Positions 57,551 through 64,000 of a stretch of DNA of 64,000 nucleotides are shown here, piece after piece. The notes beneath the pieces are model-generated. The model saw only the letters and a program-made list of their open reading frames with translations. It was not told the DNA's origin and ran no database searches. The first letter of the stretch is position 1. The number at the start of each line of letters is the position of its first letter. Source of the DNA: Spongilla lacustris (lineage: Eukaryota; Porifera; Demospongiae; Spongillida; Spongillidae); assembly GCA_949361645.1 (NCBI GenBank), contig OX442437.1:1756296-1820295 (forward strand), in the 5' to 3' direction. The translations under genes were made by a program, and so were the position numbers.

Positions 57551-60514
57551 ACTCACTCAGTAAAGGTAAAGTTCATTAACACACCAAGATTTATGTACAG
57601 AGTGAACAATTCCATTCTTCTGCACTTGATGGAAGAGAGTGGAGGCCAACACACGATGTGAAACCACTGTTCGCAAAGACCACACTGCACCATATCCCCA
57701 TAGGTGTCAGGCATCTGACAGCTACAAAACACATCTATATTCATGATGAGGGTATGATGGGCTCTTTTCACTTTCTTGGTAGGAAAAGGAGTGAAGTTTC
57801 TTGTAGTGTAGCACTTTAAGAGGTGGTCTTGCATAGTTGCCTGGTCAAACTCGATTTCTTCTAGGCAGTGACCCAGGGCAGCATGCAATGCAAATGCTAT
57901 TGCAAAACCCCCACAATCATCACTGCCATGCTGCTTTTGGACGGTAGCAACATTCACAGCTAAGAATGAATTCCCCGCACTCTCACATATTGATGTTCTG
58001 TACACCTGGCATAACTGATGGGTTACTTAGGGTTGAAGAGATATGACTTCCAACCTTACGGCAGTCAAAAAGAGTGACTGTCCCACCAAGTCGTGCTGAC
58101 GTTACCCAGTGGGAATCCGACACTATATGAATCTGAATGGCATCCATCTTGGCTGGAAAATATCCATTGTTCTGAGCTAGAAGAGTGCTCTGCCATCCAT
58201 CAATGGTGGGGAACTGCATTCTGAGAAGCTCTTGTGCATAGAACATATGGTCATCAGTCAGCCATTCACCACCCACTACTTGTTTTTTCATTTCGCGTGT
58301 GAAAGGGCACTTTCTCTGTGGGAAAATAAATGGTAAATCATCAGTTTACACACATAATCCAAATCAAAATGAGCAGTTTGTACTATATAGGTAGTACATT
58401 CCTCTGCTATACACAAAGTAATTTACCTTACGAATGGTATCTCGTTTAACAGAAACTGAACAATCCTCCATACAGTGCAACCACTGTCAATGCCACCGAC
58501 TTCAACACAGTCATTTTGATGGGCACGATTACAGGGTAATGAATGGTCTATTGAAAATGTACCAAGTCTTATATTCTAAGAAAGTGAAAAAGGATATACA
58601 AGACAAACCTTTAGATTGGCCTCCATTGTGACAATCTGAATCATCTTCAAAAGAATGAGGGCTTGCCAGAGTACCAGAAGGAGTAACCTTTAAACAATGC
58701 ATATTTCATGGTGGCTGAGAGTTACATACACCCATGTATTTGTAAACATACATCAGCTGCAGACTGACAAGTATCTGATACATGTATTTACACACTAAAA
58801 TTTTACTTACACAATCTCCTTGTGAAGAACTTTGATCTTCATCTTCATCTTCCATACAACATGCATAACTTGACATGTACATTTTTAAGTGGCTGCTAGT
58901 AGCACGAGTAGTCTTGCCTTCTTCATTGCGTATCTCATATACACCATTTGGCAGCACATTTATGATTGTGTATGGCCCAAGAAATCTTTTTGTAAGTTTT
59001 CCGCCCTTGACCTTTTTATGAGAGAAGTTTTTCAGCAATACCAACTGGTCACACTGAAATTGGCCTGGTTTGCAGTGCTTTTTATCATATGCTTCTTTCT
59101 GCCTCAACTGTGCAGCGATAATGTTGCCTTTGGCCTCTTCCAATATGCGTGCATGTTCTGAAAATACAGCAAGATAGGGATGTTCTTCAAGTTCCCAATA
59201 TGTCTTGCAGAGATCTTCAGAACATTGCTGCTCAAGCTCCACATCAATTGGAAGGGTTGCTCGGCGACCAAACATTAACATGAATGATGTGTATTTAGTA
59301 GAGTCGTATCGGGAAGTGTTATATGCGAAGGCACAAGTGTCTAGGTAGTGACTCCACATATCCTTCTTTGAAGACACATATTTCACCAACATGTTTTGAA
59401 GCGTCTAATTGAAGCGCTCATCAAGACCATTGGCCTACAAATTGGAGTTGAGAGAGATCGGATGACATCAGATTGTGTGCACGCATTTTTAAATGTATAC
59501 TACAGTACACAATAACATTCATGGAACAAACCTGAGGGTGGTAAGGTGTAGTTAGCCTCCTCTTAATTCCTAGCATCTCTGAAAGTTGCATGTCCAGAAA
59601 TTGTGGACATCGATGCATAACTCGGCGTACGATTGTGATTAAAAAAATCTAATTGCACCATTAAACTCACTAGGTACTTTAGAGATTTATCACGTTATTA
59701 AAACTGCTAATTAATTTATTAAAATATATTATTGTTATTGTCTTTTAATAAATGCATTGTATGTCTGCATGGCAGGGAAGTTAGGAATAGGCATCGCTGT
59801 TACATAAAATCCTTCCAAACTACAGCTATCGTCGATTTTAGTGATCTAAGCATACGCATGCGCAACTCAAAACATTTAGTTGTACTCGTGCCCCTGCCAT
59901 AGGATGCATTCTAGAGGTCTCGTGATCTGTTATTTAACCATTTTGATCCAGTAGTTGGGCGTAGCCTTTTGGCGGAGGGTCGGGTATCAAGCCTAGGCCT
60001 ATACCAAGATTTGTACCCATCTGATAGTATTGTGGATATACAATGTAATAGCTCTACACTCGCTATCAATCTAATTCTTGGTATACGCTAGTCTCGCTAG
60101 CCAGACGTACAACATCGAACTTCAACTGGATAGCGAAGGTCGAGCTAATAGAACCGCTGCTGTGGAGTAGCTACTACATAATATGATATATAGGTGTGAC
60201 TACGAGACTCGCTCGTTAAGATGCATGGGCGATTCCGTCCCTATATTATTATAATTATAATTATATGACATGTATTGTATATATATCTATCTGCATGTGC
60301 ATCGCGCGCGCTCTGACGTTGACCACGATAACGCCGACTGGCTTGTTTTTTGATAATACTAGAAGTGCTCGTGGAGGTGTTATGGATATTGCCTTCCACT
60401 GACTAGCTAAAGAATTAACATACGCATGGCGGTGGATATTCACAGCTGGACTCTCCACTGTGTCCTGGCCCTATTATACTGTATATCGTCGATTAATGAC
60501 TGTATATGGGTCAA

Positions 60515-60975
60515 TGGACCCTTTGCATGAAAGATCGGAAGTACGATAAACGTCACGTCTGGAGTAAAAGCCACAGCGGTTGCCTAGAGACATTGTGCGG
60601 ACCTTTGCGTAATAAAATGGCAACGCTCGTAGTCATTCCTTCCCGCTCGGACGGTGATCCTTCGGCCGATCCAGTTCCTGATCAAACTCTGCTGCCAACA
60701 GTAAGCTTGACCGAGTCTGACATACCCGGAGCCTTTTTAAATGGATGGCTTTAAAAAGGCTCTGGGTATGTCAGAATCGGTCAAACTTACTGTTGGCAGC
60801 ATAGTTTGATCAGGAACTGGATTGTCCGAAGGATCAATGTCTGAGCAGACTCCGAGCGTTGCCATTTTATTACGCAAAGGTCCGCAGACGTGACACAATG
60901 TCTCTAGGCAACCGCTGTGGTTTTTACTCCAGACGTGACGTTTATCGTACTTCCGATCTTTCATGCAAAGGGCCA
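60515..60975. mobile_element. Foldback element, family D, copy 2
   Basis: The most complete family member: TGGACCCTTTGCATGAAAGA at 60515 to TCTTTCATGCAAAGGGCCA at 60975, with arms of about 225 bp around a short loop near 60740. It is nested in the insertion that splits the Ginger gene, so it is among the youngest events here. Transcripts would form a near-perfect 220-bp hairpin. Confidence 0.9.
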
Positions 60976-61235
60976 TTGGCAGGCAAGGTCACTCCATAGC
61001 AGTCTCGTTCCCAGACCCAATATCTGCTACGAGGTTAAGTCCTGTACTCATTTCTATCCAGCTCCGCCGGAATTTTGGCTAGGGTATACAAGAAGGATGA
61101 ACAGCCATAAACGTATTCGGCAGTAGGCCTGAGATGTGTGTGTTTGTTATGCTGTGTGTTTGTTATGCCGTGTGTTCTACTTTTTTATGATTGAGCGGCT
61201 GGAAGGAAATGCACATGCACCCACACCCAAATGCA

Positions 61236-61435
61236 AATACCATGCACGCAAATACACACACACATACATACACACACATGTACATGCAAATACACACACA
61301 CATGTACATGCAAATACACACACATACGCACACATGTACATGCAAATACACACACACACATACACACATACACAAATACACAAACACATACACACACATA
61401 CACACACACATACACACTCACACATACACACACTT
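61236..61435. repeat. CA-rich compound repeat
   Basis: CACA runs are interspersed with CATGTACATGCAAATACACA units of about 30 bp (three copies) and then CACATACACA steps. Frames across it are artefacts. Confidence 0.95.
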
Positions 61436-62403
61436 GACACAGGACTTGCATGGGCATGCATACATGCACCTGTCTATCTACTTTACTCCTACAAATACTA
61501 AAGCAATGGCACAAAAAAGGATGCCATGATGCAGCTCTGATCTGTCATCAATGAACAGATCGATGGTCGATGGCATGAAGCCTAGTGATCATGACTCATA
61601 CACAATGGCAAAGATGCTGGATAGAAACTACAAGTATGTACTAGTCCTGAGGGCCATGCATGTGAAACGTTTACATAACAGCCATAACTAATGACCACAT
61701 GCCACCACCCTAATTAAATAGGTGACCACAAAGATTTTGGGTCAGCTACATTCTCTGTTAGTACATGTAATACCTTCTGAACTTTCCACATTTATCACAC
61801 ACATACACAACCAATAAATAACCAAATAAATATAAATGCCACACCACAACTGTTACATTACCTATTACATACATCTGCAGAGCCATGTACATATAGCTAG
61901 ACCACATAAAGCCTTCCATTTGAGTTGTTGCTGAAGTTTTTCACCAGGTGCATGTTGGAAGGGTGGCTGGCGCAGTCCATGAGATGCAAAACTTTGTGTC
62001 CAGTCCCTGGTCCATACCAGGTGGTCATGTAGGTAAGCCTCCTCTCCTGGCAGACAACTGGTGTCTGTGCTATGTGTACAACCAAACCAAGGAGTTTTTC
62101 TAACCAAACTAATAAAGGTGGACACCACAGGATGTGACAATTGTAGCCACTTTAAACAATTATTCTTTGGTCCTACATCTACATGCATGTAACACGTAGA
62201 TCTATCTCCTTCTAACTGTACCCTACATCAGAAACCTTTAAACTTAATTTGATTCATATCCCAGTGGCTGCCTCTGGGATGTGCTATCAAATTCCTCATC
62301 TCTAGGGAGAAGGCCCTACATGTATTATCTTTTCCCAACTGTTCCACAAGGATATCTCCCATCCACCTTCACAAGGCACTCTCTCCTCTACCTCCACAAG
62401 GCT

Positions 62404-62655
62404 ATCTCACAAGGCTACCTCCCTCCACCTTCACAAAACTACCTCCCTCCACCTTCACAAAACTACCTCCCTCCACCTTCACAAGGCTACCTCCCTCCAC
62501 CTTCACAAAACTACCTCCCTCCACCTTCACAAAACTACCTCCCTCCACCTTCACAAAACTACCTCCCTCCACCTTCACAAAACTACCTCCCTCCACCTTC
62601 ACAAAACTACCTCCCTCCACCTTCACAAAACTACCTCCCTCCACCTTCACAAGGC
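62404..62655. repeat. 24-bp minisatellite
   Basis: About ten head-to-tail copies of CTACCTCCCTCCACCTTCAC plus AAAA or AAGG. The unit is a multiple of three, so one frame reads repeated NYLPPPSQ within 62281-62700. There is no start context, domain or splice evidence that this frame is used. Confidence 0.95.
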
Positions 62656-63831
62656 TGTCACCCTTTCCACCTTCCCCATGTGGATATAGTAAAAAAGTAG
62701 GTTGTTACCGCATGTATTCCTCACGTGATATATCCTTATAAGGTTCGTCTCTGTGGAACGGTTTTTTTTTTGCTGTATTGGTAGTTTTCATTCTGCAGAG
62801 TTGAAAAAATATATAGACACGCACAGATACAGATATGTAAGTACTATTAGTTGCAACAAAAAAATAGAACAAAAATATGGCGTCAGGTTTGCACGTATAA
62901 GGACATGCCCATCCTTACAAATATTAATGAAGGTAGAGCAGGTGCAAAAATGTGGCTTTGCTATAGGGATTACATCCACGAACTCCTTGTGGTAGAATTG
63001 GCAATATAGGTGAGTAAGCCGGAATCGAATCGTTTAAAACCAACGCAACCAAAACAAGCCGTTGTAGAATCCATGTACATGTACATATAGGTAGCTAAAA
63101 CACTCCAAACATGATCGCGCCCTACAGCTAGGGCTTAAAAAGAATGTTGGAGCAGCCGAGTAGGCCTACTACCAAAAAAAAGTACAATCGCATCTATATT
63201 GCCACCCATGCACACGCACAACAGTCGAAATCAGACGCACATGTGTAACAAGCTATCAAGTATCGAACGTTCGTTGCTAGGATTCATACCGTGGTCGGTG
63301 ATTTGTGTCTTCTTGTTTGAAAACCTTCATCGCGGCAGGGCACGCACGCGGCGTTTGTCGATTTATTATTGAATATTGGTATTTACAAAGACATATGAAC
63401 CTTAATGATAAAAGTGATCAGGGAAGCGAGGGTAAAAGGGTCATGAACGCTAGAATATGTCACACTCCAGCCCTAATGGTTTTACTAACAGCAGTTAGTC
63501 TTTCCTTTTTGATATCTAGCTTGGATTTTCGTCAGGAAGCATAAATGTCTTGAAAAACCCTCATTTTAAAAATCAAATTCCATACATGTCTATGGAAACA
63601 CTGAAATTCTGATGAGGAAGCATCAGGAAGAGGGCTAATTTTTTTGTTTAACGACAGAGGTATACCTTATGATCCTCTTCATCATAAAATTCTTTTTCCT
63701 TGTCATGGGCATCTTTTCCTGAGTGACAGTGATCAAAAGAGTGTCATCCTCCATACATTTCAATGGACGCGTGCACGGTAATGAAACGGGAAAAACGTCA
63801 TAACGCGTCAGGAATTAGTAATGAAGGCATG
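62656..63831. other. Remainder of the insertion, no gene recognised
   Basis: Plus and minus frames of up to 80 codons lack motifs. The stretch ends at the right terminal repeat of the insertion. Confidence 0.4.
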
Positions 63832-64000
63832 CAATTTCTGGCCATGGGTCATTCAGTGCATTACAGAACTCGCTGCCATTGTCTGAAAGCAACACACGTG
63901 GTAGTCCCATTCGCATAAAGATCTGTAGTTAAAGTAAGGACACGGCCATAAATATTTGGAGCTCACCAAAACATGCTATCAGTTGCATGGTAAGAGCATG

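Larger units (their letters stand above)
59589..63847. mobile_element. 4.26-kb insertion inside the Ginger integrase
   Basis: The two halves of the integrase frame fit codon to codon (NALND|QLSEM) when 59589-63847 is removed. The insertion begins CATGTCCAGAAATTG and ends CAATTTCTGGCCATG. These are 15-bp inverted repeats with one mismatch, and the outer CATG may itself be the target motif. A GT-AG intron is excluded because the boundary bases are CC and TG on the gene strand. No transposase was recognised. The insert carries a foldback element, a CA-rich tract and a minisatellite. Confidence 0.7.
57591..63922 (-). pseudogene. Ginger-type transposase gene with Ulp1 protease and PHD finger, interrupted
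   Basis: Minus-strand exons in order: 63922-63848 (integrase core, GLPRVLLSDNGSEFCNALN), 59588-59532 (QLSEMLGIKRRLTTPYHPQ), 59434-58811 (NGLDERFN with the third acidic residue, FAYNTSRYDSTKYTSFMLMF, C-terminal beta region), linker exons near 58690-58624 and 58540-58436, 58315-58006 and 57959-57591. The last two form a C48 (Ulp1/SENP-like) cysteine protease: His in SDSHWVTSA, Asp in LFDCRKVG, Cys in HGSDDCGGFAIAF. A PHD finger follows (CSCQMPDTYGDMVQCGLCEQ, WFHIVCW). The integrase, Ulp1 and PHD combination marks Ginger DNA transposons, whose transposase resembles Gypsy integrases. Lesions: a 4.26-kb insertion inside the core, TAG at 59405-59407 where related proteins have Gln, and a shift near 57620 before EWNCSLCT. 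More of the gene lies beyond the window edge. Confidence 0.85.

Noticed and set aside
62404..62655. CRISPR-like regular repeat
   Set aside because: Repeats are contiguous with no unique spacers, in a spliced animal genome; it is a minisatellite.
62281..62700. 139-codon frame with NYLPPPSQ repeats as a protein gene
   Set aside because: The open frame follows from a 24-bp minisatellite unit; there is no domain, splice site or start context.
59589..63847. Reading the Ginger gap as a normal intron
   Set aside because: On the gene strand the gap starts CC and ends TG, not GT-AG, and it has inverted terminal repeats.

Overview
ORGANISM AND CHARACTER. The window is animal nuclear DNA: AT-rich, with spliced genes, GT-AG introns down to about 36-50 nt, long CA and G/C tracts, and a very high load of mobile elements. 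The recurrent palindrome TACATGTA/GTACATGTAC, the very short introns and the particular reverse-transcriptase, Ginger, MULE and CACTA relatives fit a marine invertebrate, most likely a demosponge of the Amphimedon type. That is inference; I could not search a database. There are no operons, ribosome binding sites or CRISPR arrays.  LAYOUT. 0.5-4.8 kb: a 640-bp terminal-inverted-repeat (TIR) element, an 830-bp foldback element, a decayed reverse transcriptase (RT) and a truncated copy of the first element. 6.5-10.9 kb: pieces of a myosin heavy-chain rod whose four-exon block occurs three times in tandem, all damaged. 11.5-12.6 kb: a MULE-like transposase pseudogene. 14.0-15.4 kb: the last two exons of a single-pass membrane protein with PPxY motifs. 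16.0-17.0 kb: a TIR element with internal iterated motifs. 17.5-20.8 kb: rearranged fragments of a second RT family. 21-26.7 kb: almost empty. 26.9-30.7 kb: a nearly intact multi-exon CACTA/EnSpm-like transposase gene (minus), divergent from a SAM-domain gene at 30.8-33.0 kb (plus). 34.4-34.8 kb: a possible SWIM-domain fragment. 36.4-43.4 kb: a nested transposon mosaic with a hAT element, two 653-bp nearly identical inverted repeats, a TIR element holding an RT fragment that is itself split by a CR1-like retrotransposon, and foldback elements. 44.1-52.3 kb: a phosphoinositide phospholipase C gene (minus; PH, EF-hand, X, Y, C2). 53.8 kb: a PH-like exon. 54.4 kb: a THAP-domain remnant. 57.6-64.0 kb: a Ginger-type transposase gene (integrase core plus Ulp1-like protease plus PHD finger, minus), split inside the integrase by a 4.26-kb insertion.  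HOW IT FITS TOGETHER. Clear host genes are few: the phospholipase C, the membrane-protein tail, perhaps a secreted-protein first exon, and the myosin relic. Most other coding signal belongs to mobile elements, often inserted into one another, so the insertion order can be read in several places. Several otherwise open genes carry one in-frame TAG or one frameshift, meaning recent decay, sequence error or, less likely, recoding.
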